DNA of 53,111 nt, taken from the NCBI GenBank assembly GCA_021296255.1, contig JAGWAU010000039.1, positions 1 to 53,111 of the forward strand, given 5' to 3'. Below, in pieces: positions 8,468 through 16,791 of the stretch; position 1 is the first letter of the stretch, and the number at the start of each line of letters is the position of its first letter. Both the position numbers and the translations under genes were made by a program. This DNA is from Alphaproteobacteria bacterium (GTDB taxonomy: Bacteria; Pseudomonadota; Alphaproteobacteria; UBA2966). The notes below the pieces were generated by a model that made no database searches, was not told the DNA's origin, and saw only the letters and a list, made by a program, of their open reading frames with translations.

Positions 8468-8898
8468 AGTTTTCCTCCTTCGTATTCTTCTGCGAATGTC
8501 GTGAATTACGGGCACAAAGCTTTTCCGCCCCACCACAGTTTCCAGATCGGTCCCGCAACGCGCGAGAGCCGTCCAAACGCCATGGAAAATCCCTGACGCG
8601 CCTTCCCTACGGGAACTTCGGGTCATCGAAACTTGATTACAAATCTCGACCTCCGATTGACCTTGATCCGGCCTTTCCCTTTTGACCCTCCCACACCGAA
8701 GGTTACGGCCGTCGGCGGCATTCTGCAACATCGTCTCCTATACGAATGCGGTAGGTTTGGCCGACCGCTCCTCCTCGCGACGGTTCCGATCGTTCGCCGG
8801 TCGGCTATCCGCTTGCTCCTGCGCGTGCGGGATGTCCATTGGACACGATTCGACCCATGGCGCAACATGTGTCAGGACAATTCGCCGGGGAGCCTGCC
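8468..8898. other. 431-nt divergent intergenic region
   Basis: Separates the minus-strand dctP gene from the plus-strand isochorismatase-family gene and must contain both promoters. Short open frames here have no family resemblance. The only distinct structure I see is the inverted repeat at 8833-8845. Nothing else is recognised. Confidence 0.6.
8833..8845. promoter_or_regulatory. perfect dyad TGTCCA-T-TGGACA, possible operator
   Basis: A 13-nt perfect inverted repeat located about 54 nt upstream of the isochorismatase-family start. Its size and symmetry resemble binding sites of small dimeric regulators such as GntR-type repressors. No regulator gene is encoded nearby, so the assignment rests on symmetry alone. 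Confidence 0.35.
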
Positions 8899-9594
8899 AT
8901 GCACGAGATTCACATTCCGGAAGATATCCTCGCTAAATCCCGCGCCCGGCGCGGACGGATCGAGGTTTTCGATGCACTCGATCCCGCGCGTACGGCTCTC
9001 GTGGTCATCGATATGCAAAGTTATTTCCTGAAGCCCGGCGGTTTCCTGGAGGTGCCCTGTTCAAGGGATATCGTCGGCAACATCAATCGCATCGCGGCCG
9101 CCCTGCGGCGGACCGGTGGGACCGTGTACTGGACGCAGCACAGTTTCGTGCCCGAATGGACGTCCTGGTACGGTGTCCTCGCGTCGGGCGAATTCGCGGA
9201 ACGCATGATCGCCGACTCCGCGCCAGACGCCCCCGGATACGCCATCCACCCGGACATGGACGTCCAGCCGCAAGACGTGCCCCTGCACAAGACACGCTAC
9301 AGCGCCATGCTGCCCGAGAGTTGTGATCTCGAAACGCACCTCAGGCGGATGGGGTCCGACACCGTGATCGTCACGGGGACGCTGACCAATGTCTGCTGCG
9401 AATCGACGGCACGGGACGCGATGATGAAGAACTACAAGGTGGTCTTCGTGTCGGACGCCAACGCCACACGCACGGACGACGAGCACAACGCGACGCTCAA
9501 GGCTATGGTTCAGGTCTTCGCCGACGTGCGCAACACGAATGAGGTCGTCGGATTGCTCCAGGCCGGTGCGGCGGGTGCCCAGGCGGCGGAGTGA
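8899..9594 (+). CDS. isochorismatase-family cysteine hydrolase
   Basis: Cytosolic hydrolase of 231 residues with the complete family triad: D38 in ALVVIDMQ, K131 in HKTRYSA, and the nucleophile C166 in GTLTNVCCESTARDA, the last motif including the cis-peptide region. Members cleave isochorismate, nicotinamide, N-carbamoylsarcosine, ureidoacrylate or related amides. Given the amide and ureide genes in the window, an amidase role is more likely than siderophore synthesis, but this is inference. The start at 8899 is preceded by GGGGAG; in-frame ATGs at 8839 and 8857 are possible but lie upstream of the conserved region and close to the dyad at 8833. Convergent with the Tag-like gene, leaving only 10 nt between stops. 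Confidence 0.9.
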   Translation: MHEIHIPEDILAKSRARRGRIEVFDALDPARTALVVIDMQSYFLKPGGFLEVPCSRDIVGNINRIAAALRRTGGTVYWTQHSFVPEWTSWYGVLASGEFAERMIADSAPDAPGYAIHPDMDVQPQDVPLHKTRYSAMLPESCDLETHLRRMGSDTVIVTGTLTNVCCESTARDAMMKNYKVVFVSDANATRTDDEHNATLKAMVQVFADVRNTNEVVGLLQAGAAGAQAAE

Positions 9595-9604
9595 GATCTG
9601 TCCT

Positions 9605-10273
9605 TCAGTCGACCGTCTGGGCGAGGATCATGCTGATATGAGCGAGTGGCAGGCCGCTCTCCGCGGCCCATTCGTTGATCACGGCCTGAATCTTGCGCTG
9701 CTCGCCCTTGCCCTTGGCGCTGCCGGAATAGGTGCCCCACTCGTGGAGCGCCTTCACTACGAAGGGAGTCAGCATGAACGTGTCCTTGCCCGCCATGCGC
9801 AAGAAATAAGGACCTGAATTTCCGCCCATCTGGCTGAAACGCCCGGCAATGTCGAACCAAAGCTCGACGATCCGATCGCCGGGCCAGTTTGCCAGATAGC
9901 TGCCGAAGCCACCGTTTCGCGAGTCGATCAATTCGACCATGGCGATGGCGTTCTCCCGGACCGACTTGAGCTTTCCCCAGTGGCGGATAAGTCGTTTGTT
10001 GCCGAGGCAGGCCTCAAGTTCCTCGTCGCTCATCATGCGGACGCGGCGCGGTTCGAAGCCGGAAAACACCTCTTCGAAGGCCGGCCACTTGGCATCGACC
10101 ATGCTGTGTTTCAGACCGGCGCGGAAAATCCTGAGGCACATCAGGGACAGATAGCGGTCGTCCGTTACCGCTTCGAGTTGGTCCGGCGGCTTCACCTTGG
10201 GCAGACGCTTTGTCAATTCGGGTTGGCCGAGCCGTTTCTCCGCCTCCGCGACGATGTCTTTGAAAGGTGTCAA
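9605..10273 (-). CDS. divergent 3-methyladenine DNA glycosylase I (Tag)-like protein
   Basis: A 222-residue protein whose middle aligns by eye to the Tag family: DDRYLSLMCLRIFRAGLKHS, then WPAFEEVFSGFEPRRV, LIRHWGKLKSVRENA and FGSYLANWP. Tag enzymes remove 3-methyladenine from alkylated DNA using a helix-hairpin-helix fold. Several residues that define E. coli Tag are not seen here: the base-recognising glutamate in LFE (LS here), the tryptophan of AGLSW (AGLKH here), and the N-terminal cysteine/histidine zinc ligands. It therefore belongs to a divergent branch whose substrate or activity may differ. The gene lies 23 nt from the stop of the reductase gene on the same strand and could be read from its transcript. 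Confidence 0.75.
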   Translation of the reverse strand: MTPFKDIVAEAEKRLGQPELTKRLPKVKPPDQLEAVTDDRYLSLMCLRIFRAGLKHSMVDAKWPAFEEVFSGFEPRRVRMMSDEELEACLGNKRLIRHWGKLKSVRENAIAMVELIDSRNGGFGSYLANWPGDRIVELWFDIAGRFSQMGGNSGPYFLRMAGKDTFMLTPFVVKALHEWGTYSGSAKGKGEQRKIQAVINEWAAESGLPLAHISMILAQTVD

Positions 10274-10343
10274 GGCATTGGACCTTTCTTGACGGGGGAA
10301 GTCGTCACCGGATTGGACAGGCGTTCCGTCGAGTCGTGCTCGG

Positions 10344-11321
10344 CTACAAGTCGAGGATGATCTTCTCGGACTTGGAGCGGGCGCAACAGATCATCACCCA
10401 CTCCTTTTGCTCGGCGTCCGTCAGCACGAAGTCGTTGTGGTCGGGCTCGCCTTCCAAATAGTGGGTCTTACACGTGCCGCAGGTACCGGCCTCGCACGAC
10501 GTGTCGACGTCGAGCCCGTTCTCCCTCAGGACATCGACGATCGATTTGTCTCCCGGAATATTGTAGGTCGCGCCGGTGCTGGAAATGGTGATCTGGAACT
10601 CCGCATCGCCGAGATCCACCGCTTCGCCGGCAGCCGGCTTTTCTTGGGCAACCGGAGCGAAATACTCGAAGTGGACGGTTTCTGACGGCCAATGCGCGGA
10701 ACCTTCCTTTGTCGCGAGCATGAAGCCGGTCGGACCGCAGTAGTAAAGATGTGTCCCTTCCTGGCGATGCTCGAGGAGTCCGGGAATGTCAAGACCCTTC
10801 GACGGATCCCCGCCGTCGTAGTGATTGACGACTCGGCCCTCCGCGGCGAGACCGGCCAAGCGGCTCCGAAATGCGGTCTGCTCCACGGACCTCGTGCAGT
10901 AGTGCATGGTGAAGTCCGCGTTCGTGGTCATGAGTTGTTCGATCATCGCCATCATCGGCGTCACGCCGATACCACCGGCGAGCAGGAGGTGGTGTTTCGC
11001 CTCATCCTTTACGGGGAAGTTGTTGCGAGGATGCGAGATCGTGATTCGGTCACCGGCGCGGACGTTCTCGTGCATACTGCGTGATCCGCCCGTGCTTTGC
11101 GGATCGTTGAGCACGCCCACGACGTAGCGATGCCGTTCCCGCGGGTCGTTGCACAAGGAATACTGACGGAGAAATCCGCCGGAGATGTGCACGTCGACGT
11201 GGGACCCGGCCGTGAATTCCGGCAGGTCGTTTCCGTTGGGATCAACGAACTCAAACGTATTGATCCCCTCCGCCTCATTTGTGATCCGGCGGACCCTCAA
11301 CTCCATCGTTTCAATAGCCAT
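10344..11321 (-). CDS. oxygenase reductase component: FNR-type flavin reductase with C-terminal 2Fe-2S ferredoxin
   Basis: A 325-residue protein of the phthalate/vanillate reductase class (class IA). The N-terminal flavin-binding barrel shows RQYSLCND, the NAD-binding domain LLLAGGIGVTPMMAMIEQ and YYCGPTGFM, and the C-terminal plant-type ferredoxin domain has cysteines in DTSCEAGTCGTCKTHYLEG with the fourth cysteine near the end (MICCARS). It passes electrons from NADH through flavin and 2Fe-2S to an oxygenase. The Rieske oxygenase starts 233 nt away on the other strand and is its probable partner. The start at 11321 is supported by CCGAGGAGAGTGC upstream; an in-frame codon at 11393 extends into the intergenic region and is less likely. 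Confidence 0.93.
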   Translation of the reverse strand: MAIETMELRVRRITNEAEGINTFEFVDPNGNDLPEFTAGSHVDVHISGGFLRQYSLCNDPRERHRYVVGVLNDPQSTGGSRSMHENVRAGDRITISHPRNNFPVKDEAKHHLLLAGGIGVTPMMAMIEQLMTTNADFTMHYCTRSVEQTAFRSRLAGLAAEGRVVNHYDGGDPSKGLDIPGLLEHRQEGTHLYYCGPTGFMLATKEGSAHWPSETVHFEYFAPVAQEKPAAGEAVDLGDAEFQITISSTGATYNIPGDKSIVDVLRENGLDVDTSCEAGTCGTCKTHYLEGEPDHNDFVLTDAEQKEWVMICCARSKSEKIILDL

Positions 11322-11554
11322 GCACTCTCCTCGGCCGGGATGACCGTCTGCCCCGCAACTTATCGCGACGAGGCGCTGCCGCAATCCCTCCACGCGGCCC
11401 TTTTTTGGCCTACTGATGCACCTCTCGCAAGTGTCCAGTCTCGATCTGCATTCGGCTCACCGTCAGTGGGCGCTTGTGGTATCCTAAGGCGTAGACCCCA
11501 TGAGCGTTCGCGCAAAGAGGAGTCGACTTCGAGCCGAGCGGGAGGGCCGATCCC

Positions 11555-12931
11555 ATGAACGTGCAGGAAAAGGTGGAGAAGACGCCGAACGTGCCGTTCG
11601 CCGGCTACTTCTTGAACGGGGTTCCACGGGAGGATCCAGAGCTCACTCACGTCGGTCCGGGAACGGTTTGCGGGGAGTATCTGCGCAAGTTCTGGCATCC
11701 TGTTGCGCTGTCCAGCAACCTTAGGGACCTGCCTCACGCCGCGAGAATCATGGGCGAGGATCTGGTCGCGTTCCGCGACAAATCGGGAAACGTCGGTGTG
11801 CTGCACAGGCACTGCAGTCATCGTGGAACCTCGCTCGAATACGGAATCGTCAGCGAACGGGGCATTCGGTGCTGCTATCACGGCTGGCTGTTCGACGTTG
11901 ACGGCAGGATCCTCGAGACTCCGGGCGAGCCACCGGATTCGAAGTTGAAGGACAGCTTCTATCACGGTGCCTATCCCGCCATCGAGTGCAACGGGTTGGT
12001 GTTCACCTATATGGGTCCGCCGGAAGAAGAGCCGGAATTCCCAATCCTGGACACCTTCGAATGGCCCCGCGGCAACAGGCTCGTGCCGTATTCCATCCAT
12101 CACCCGTGCAACTGGCTGCAGGTTGCCGAAAATTTCCAGGATCCCGTGCACGCCGTGTTCCTGCACACCAATCTGACCAACGTGCAGTTCACCGAGGCGT
12201 GGGGCAACATGCCGACGGTCGATTTCGGGGAGCTCGACGACGGCATGTACTACATCACCTGCCGGCGCGTCGGAGATATGGTCTGGGTGCGCAGCAACCA
12301 TTTCCTGGCGCCCAATTTGGGCCAAGTGGCCGCGCTCTGGGAGGACGCTGACGAGGAGAAATATTTCGGACGGGCCAGCATCACCCGTTGGACGGTGCCG
12401 ATCGACGATACGCACTGCTGGATCTTCGGTTTCCGCCACTACAACGACAACGTCGACCCGAAAGGGTTGGGAAAGCCGGAAGAATGCGGCGACAATTCGG
12501 TCGACTTCTTCGGTCAGACGGGGGAAAGGCCGTACGAAGATACGCAACGCACGCCCGGCGACTACGAAGCCCAGATCAGTCAACGTGAGATCGCCATCCA
12601 CGCCCTTGAGCATCGGGGTTCCAGCGACGAAGGCGTCCTCCGTATGCGCCGTATCCTTCGTAATGGGGCGCACAGCGAGACGCGGGTTCCCCAGCCCGCC
12701 GACAAGAAGCGCAGCAGCGGGGTCATCCACACCTACACCCACGACACGATCTTGCGTATCCCCGTGCGGTCCGACGTCGACGACAACGCGATGATGAAGG
12801 AACTTGGCCGGAAGGTGATCCAGGCCATCTTCGCGGGGGACGCCTACGAGGGGGATGACCGTCAGGCCGAGATCGAACGAGGTCTCAAAGCCCTGACAGC
12901 GGACTTCGCGGGCGGCGGGAAAGCGGCCTGA
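11555..12931 (+). CDS. Rieske non-heme iron aromatic-ring-hydroxylating oxygenase, large subunit
   Basis: A 458-residue oxygenase of the phthalate-dioxygenase-like family. The Rieske cluster ligands are C87-x-H89 and C106-x2-H109 (HRHCSHRG and RCCYHGW, 16-residue spacing). The catalytic domain carries ENFQDPVHAVFLH, giving iron ligands H199 and H204 and the bridging aspartate D196. Such enzymes hydroxylate or O-demethylate aromatic or related acids and take electrons from a separate reductase, most likely the divergently transcribed one. The N-terminal stretch AGYFLNGVPREDPELT (16-31) recurs in a small protein 2 kb downstream. Substrate is not determinable. The start at 11555 is preceded by GCGGGAGGGC. 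The stop is 7 nt from the convergent TauD-type gene. Confidence 0.93.
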   Translation: MNVQEKVEKTPNVPFAGYFLNGVPREDPELTHVGPGTVCGEYLRKFWHPVALSSNLRDLPHAARIMGEDLVAFRDKSGNVGVLHRHCSHRGTSLEYGIVSERGIRCCYHGWLFDVDGRILETPGEPPDSKLKDSFYHGAYPAIECNGLVFTYMGPPEEEPEFPILDTFEWPRGNRLVPYSIHHPCNWLQVAENFQDPVHAVFLHTNLTNVQFTEAWGNMPTVDFGELDDGMYYITCRRVGDMVWVRSNHFLAPNLGQVAALWEDADEEKYFGRASITRWTVPIDDTHCWIFGFRHYNDNVDPKGLGKPEECGDNSVDFFGQTGERPYEDTQRTPGDYEAQISQREIAIHALEHRGSSDEGVLRMRRILRNGAHSETRVPQPADKKRSSGVIHTYTHDTILRIPVRSDVDDNAMMKELGRKVIQAIFAGDAYEGDDRQAEIERGLKALTADFAGGGKAA

Positions 12932-12938
12932 TCAGCTT

Positions 12939-14060
12939 TCAGAGCACCTGATACCTTTCGTCAGGCCCGCCATATTCGGCGTCCAGTGGCGCGGTTAGCC
13001 GCACGCCCGGCATGTGATAGCCGTTGGGTCGGCCGGATGCCGTCTTGCCCATAAACTCGTCATAGGTAGGCGGCAGGGGCGGGCCCTCGTTACAAGCCAG
13101 CCACAGGCGCAGAAGGTGGCGCTTCCTTTCGGGTTCGGGGTAGTCCTCGTACGCCGTCCTGGAATGCAGGATGTAGTGATTGCAGAGGAGTTGAATGTCG
13201 CCGGGCTCGAACTCAAGCTCGAGATAGACCGCTGGGTTGGCCGCGGTTCGATCCAGAAAATCGAATGCCTCCACCTGTTCGTCGGTCAGGCGCGGAACTT
13301 CGGGAAAGCGCTGCGCCTTTTGAATGACACTTCGCACGTAGTTCGTCAGAAGTCGACCATCGTGGAAATTGAAAACCGGCAGCCGGTACCAAGGCTCACG
13401 GCCCTCGGGGATCTCACCCCGCCGGTCGCGATAGGTAGCCTCGATCAGCGTTCGTGCCAGATCGGGGCGGGCCTCGAGGATCAGATTGAAGATTGCCCCG
13501 GTGCTGGCGATCCGGCTCAATCCGCCGGACTTCGCGGTGCGCAGGCACAGCAGACCCACGAGATCCGAGGCGTCGGAGTGAAAGATCAGTTTCTCCGCCG
13601 TCTGGTAGCCCCGGGCCGTCGGCGTGGTCCACAAGCTCTCGCCCAGGCCGAGGTCCCGGACGTGCCCGAGCGCATGACCCTTTGCGTTCTGCGAGACCGC
13701 CTCGCCCAGGTGTGCGCCTATACCTAAGAATGCGACGGCGGATTGCCGGTTGTCGTAACGTCCGACCGGAACGCCCCGTAACACGGAAAAGCCGACCCCA
13801 TGCAGCAGATCGTTCTGGATATCGCGCAGCGCCCTCGACAACGTCGGCAACGCGAAGTTCTCGCGACGAATGTCGAGGATGTCCGTGTCCTGCACCAAGA
13901 CGTTCTCGATCGCTCGGTCCAGTTCCGCGACATGGTCCGAAGAAAGTCGATAGGTCCATTGATCACGGCGGGCCGCCATTTCGGGGCCGCGCCACACGCG
14001 CGCACCTTGGACCGGCGACAGCGCTGGAACCGTTTCTTGTTTGGCCTTAAGCATCTGCAT
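12939..14060 (-). CDS. TauD/TfdA-type Fe(II)/2-oxoglutarate dioxygenase
   Basis: A 373-residue enzyme with the jelly-roll facial triad: HxD as H161-x-D163 in LIFHSDASD, and the distal histidine in LLCNHYILHSRTAYED followed by the 2-oxoglutarate arginine in RHLLRLWL. It is longer than taurine dioxygenase and closer to gamma-butyrobetaine or TauD-like enzymes of unknown substrate. Its 5' end overlaps the 3' end of the hydrolase gene, so the two are probably translationally coupled. The start is uncertain: ATG codons at 14060 and 14054 (the latter overlapping the TAA of the hydrolase) or a more upstream codon at 14087. It ends 7 nt from the Rieske oxygenase stop on the other strand. Confidence 0.9.
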   Translation of the reverse strand: MQMLKAKQETVPALSPVQGARVWRGPEMAARRDQWTYRLSSDHVAELDRAIENVLVQDTDILDIRRENFALPTLSRALRDIQNDLLHGVGFSVLRGVPVGRYDNRQSAVAFLGIGAHLGEAVSQNAKGHALGHVRDLGLGESLWTTPTARGYQTAEKLIFHSDASDLVGLLCLRTAKSGGLSRIASTGAIFNLILEARPDLARTLIEATYRDRRGEIPEGREPWYRLPVFNFHDGRLLTNYVRSVIQKAQRFPEVPRLTDEQVEAFDFLDRTAANPAVYLELEFEPGDIQLLCNHYILHSRTAYEDYPEPERKRHLLRLWLACNEGPPLPPTYDEFMGKTASGRPNGYHMPGVRLTAPLDAEYGGPDERYQVL

Positions 14061-14850
14061 GACGGTCGAGAAACGAGGATAGCTCAAGATTGAATTTTTC
14101 GGGTGCGCACAAGTTTGAAAGATGCGCCGCGCCCTCGATCACCACGAGTTCGGCACCCGCAATGCGGTCGCGGATGATTTCGTGTTCCTCCACGACAGTT
14201 CCGGTGTCTTCCGAACCTACGAGAAGCAGCGTCGGCACCTTGATGGCGTGAAGGCAGTCGGTCAGGTCCACCCTCTGAATGGCCCGGCAGCAAGCGGCGT
14301 AGGCCTCGGGCGCGGTCGAGCGGATCAGGTCGGAGAACCGGGCGACGAGTGCTGGATTCCGTTCCCGCACTTCGGGGCTGAACCAACGCTCGATCGTGGT
14401 CGGCACGATGGGCTCCATGCCTTCGGAGAGCACGGTGACCGCGCGCTCTTCCCAAACGGGAATGGTGGGGTCCGGAGGGCGGCTCGTGGTGTCGCACAGA
14501 ACGAGGGTGCGGATGACCTCGGGATGGGCCAGCGCGAGGGTCTGCCCGATCATTCCGCCGTTGGACAGTCCGACGAAATGGGTACGCTCGATCTCCAGAG
14601 CCCGGAGCAGAGCGCATGCATCCTCGGCGAATTGCTCGAACGAATACGGAGGAGGGGTGACTTCCGTTCCGCCGTGGCCCCGGTTGTCGTATCGTAATAC
14701 GCGAAAACGGTCCTTGAGCAAGTACGCCTGAGCATTCCAAAGAGCCATCGAACTGCCCAAAGAATGACTGAAGGTCACAACCGGCGCATCCTCGGGACCT
14801 TCGAGGACGTATTCGATGTCGATGTCGATGCCGTTGGCGTGAAGATGCAT
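14047..14850 (-). CDS. alpha/beta hydrolase, 3-oxoadipate enol-lactonase-like
   Basis: A 267-residue alpha/beta hydrolase with a full triad: nucleophile S96 in GLSNGGMIGQ, D215 in VGSEDTGT and H243 in EGAAHLSNLCAPEKFN. FSHSLGSSMALW near residue 27 supplies the oxyanion hole, and RYDNRGHGGT follows. The GLSNGGMIGQ and EGAAHLSN patterns match the PcaD branch, which opens the enol-lactone in the protocatechuate branch of the beta-ketoadipate pathway. Other pca genes are absent, so it may act on another lactone or ester made by the oxygenases next to it. It sits between the small-protein gene (45 nt upstream) and the TauD-type gene that overlaps its end. Confidence 0.9.
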   Translation of the reverse strand: MHLHANGIDIDIEYVLEGPEDAPVVTFSHSLGSSMALWNAQAYLLKDRFRVLRYDNRGHGGTEVTPPPYSFEQFAEDACALLRALEIERTHFVGLSNGGMIGQTLALAHPEVIRTLVLCDTTSRPPDPTIPVWEERAVTVLSEGMEPIVPTTIERWFSPEVRERNPALVARFSDLIRSTAPEAYAACCRAIQRVDLTDCLHAIKVPTLLLVGSEDTGTVVEEHEIIRDRIAGAELVVIEGAAHLSNLCAPEKFNLELSSFLDRHADA

Positions 14851-14895
14851 GGGCAGGAATCAGGGTTCGTGTCCAAGTCAGTTCCGTGTCGTTCC

Positions 14896-15093
14896 TCAAC
14901 TCGCCCGTGCGTCCGTCGCACCGAGCGCCCGGATGCGCTTCCGGATATGTTCTTGGCGTTCGCTTCCCGTCGATGCCTTGCCACTTTGGACGGCGCTGAG
15001 GACTTCGCGCGTGAGTTCTGGATCTTCGGCGGGCATGCCACGAAGGAAGTACCCCGCGTAGCCCTTTGAGTTGGTCTGTTCCTGGGCTGTCAT
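14896..15093 (-). CDS. 65-residue protein sharing the Rieske-oxygenase N-terminal motif
   Basis: Small protein with GYAGYFLRGMPAEDPELT at residues 11-28, nearly the same as the N-terminal segment of the Rieske oxygenase encoded at 11555 (AGYFLNGVPREDPELT); the rest (REVLSAVQSGKASTG... RKRIRALGATDARAS) has no match to that enzyme. The two DNA segments differ at many third codon positions while the residues stay the same, which argues that the peptide is under selection and that this is a real gene. I do not recognise a named family and there are no cysteines or membrane segments. ATG at 15093 is preceded by GCGGAAACC; a TTG at 15123 is an alternative. It is first in a run with the hydrolase and TauD-type genes. 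Confidence 0.65.
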   Translation of the reverse strand: MTAQEQTNSKGYAGYFLRGMPAEDPELTREVLSAVQSGKASTGSERQEHIRKRIRALGATDARAS

Positions 15094-15246
15094 GGTTTCC
15101 GCGAGTTCTCCCGCCGACGGCAATTATTACGGAGTTCCAACGTCGAATCTTATTGCAGATGCCGCAGGGGGTCGAGCGCGCCAACTCGATGCTGCGGCCG
15201 ATCGCGACCGCGGCTCCGCTTAGGTCCATTTGGCCTGGATGCCGCT

Positions 15247-16791
15247 TCAATCGATACTGCGCGGCCGGTCCAGGAATATGATCAAGGGCAGGACGATCAC
15301 TGCGGCGATGGTCAATGCCCAGAAGTCATTCACATAGGCGATCATCGAAGCCTGCCGGAACATTTCCACGTCGAGCCGCATGAGGCCCTGGAGGTTCGAA
15401 AGGTCCCAGACACCCTGGGACTCGGTGATGTCGAACGACTGATGGAAGGGGGAAAGATGCTCGTTCAGTTCGGCACGGTTCGCCTGCGTCGAGCGTGCGA
15501 GAATGGTCACGCCCGCCGAGATACCGATTCCTCCGCCGAAAAACCGGGACGAATGGATGACGGCTGCGCCATAGTCGACCAGTCCCGGCGCGAGTCGCGA
15601 AAACGCGAGAACCGAGAGCGGTATCCAAATGACGGCCTCGCCCATGCCCATCCACATGCCGGCTAGAAAGACCTCGTAGAGGCCGATGGTGAGGTCGAAA
15701 GTCGTCATGTACCAGAAGGCCACTCCTTGGAGGCCGAACCCCAACGCCATCATGAGGCGTTCGTCCATGATCTTGACGAGGTGGCCAAGAACGAAAACTC
15801 CGATCATGAACCCGATACCTCGGGGAGTCAGCAGCAGCGAAACCGTTTCGAGCGGCAAATTTTGAAGCCGTCCGAGAAACGACGGAAGAAGCATGAGTGC
15901 GGCGAAGGACGTCACACCGGCCACCACCATGCAGATGGCACAGATAGCGAAGTTCTTATGCAGAAAGACTCGCAGATCGATGAACGGCTGGCGGGCGTAG
16001 GAACAGCGGACGATGAACAGGTAGAGGGCGATAAGAGCGGCCACACCCCACGTCGTGATCTCCCGCGACTCGAACCAGTCGAGCCGATTGCCGCGATCCA
16101 GCATGAATTGAATCGATGCCAGGCAAACGGCCAGGCTCAAGAAACCCAGCCAATCGAGGCGGAGACTCGGCCGGGTTGGAAATCGAGGAACGGTCAGGGC
16201 GATCATGTAGAGGGCGAGGACGCCGGCTGGCACCATGCAGACGAAGGCCAGGCGCCAGTTGTAGATCTCGGCAAGTATGCCGCCGACCGGAGGTCCCAGG
16301 ACCGCTCCCAGCATGCTGCCGCCGGCCCAGAACCCCATGACCATGCCGTGAGATCTTTTCGGATAGACGTCCAGAAGGATGGGCATCGACAGGGGTAGCA
16401 TGGGGCCGCCGGCGAGCCCCTGTATGGCGCGCCAGAACACGACTTCTTCGAGACTCGCGGCGACGCCCAACGCCCCCGAGGCCAAGGTGAATATACCCAA
16501 CGCCACCAGGAGCGAGCGCCGGCGCCCGAATCGCATGCCCAACCAGCCGGCGGCGGGCATGCCGATCGCCGTGCCCACCATCGTTGCGGTCAGGACCCAG
16601 GAGATCTCTTCCAGTCCAGCCGAAAGGTCCCCCTGCATCTGAGGCAACACCGCGTTGGCGATCGTGGCGCTGAGGGTTTGGAGGCCACCCGCAATGATCA
16701 CCGAGAACAGGATGACGGTTCGCCGAAAGGCGGACTCGATGACCACCGGCGGTGTATCGCCCGGAAGAGTATCTGCGGTCATCCCGTTCAT
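15247..16791 (-). CDS. DHA2-family MFS exporter (EmrB/QacA-like), third gene of a tandem triplet
   Basis: A 514-residue inner-membrane protein with about 14 TM segments. It shows the DHA2 features GMPAAGWLGMRFGRRRSLL (loop 2-3), GAVLGPPVGGILAEIYNWR (antiporter motif C with intact GP) and a conserved extracytoplasmic loop LARSTQANRAELNEHLSPFH. Such carriers expel hydrophobic drugs or metabolites with protons, usually with an EmrA-type adaptor, which is not encoded here. The ATG at 16791 overlaps the TGA of the preceding paralogue (ATGA), so the start is firm. A longer in-frame reading to 17592 only crosses the neighbouring gene in the wrong frame. It ends about 150 nt from the small-protein gene. 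Confidence 0.92.
   Translation of the reverse strand: MNGMTADTLPGDTPPVVIESAFRRTVILFSVIIAGGLQTLSATIANAVLPQMQGDLSAGLEEISWVLTATMVGTAIGMPAAGWLGMRFGRRRSLLVALGIFTLASGALGVAASLEEVVFWRAIQGLAGGPMLPLSMPILLDVYPKRSHGMVMGFWAGGSMLGAVLGPPVGGILAEIYNWRLAFVCMVPAGVLALYMIALTVPRFPTRPSLRLDWLGFLSLAVCLASIQFMLDRGNRLDWFESREITTWGVAALIALYLFIVRCSYARQPFIDLRVFLHKNFAICAICMVVAGVTSFAALMLLPSFLGRLQNLPLETVSLLLTPRGIGFMIGVFVLGHLVKIMDERLMMALGFGLQGVAFWYMTTFDLTIGLYEVFLAGMWMGMGEAVIWIPLSVLAFSRLAPGLVDYGAAVIHSSRFFGGGIGISAGVTILARSTQANRAELNEHLSPFHQSFDITESQGVWDLSNLQGLMRLDVEMFRQASMIAYVNDFWALTIAAVIVLPLIIFLDRPRSID

Noticed and set aside
11360..12742. A 460-codon minus-strand open frame
   Set aside because: Exact antisense of the Rieske oxygenase gene; no family motifs.
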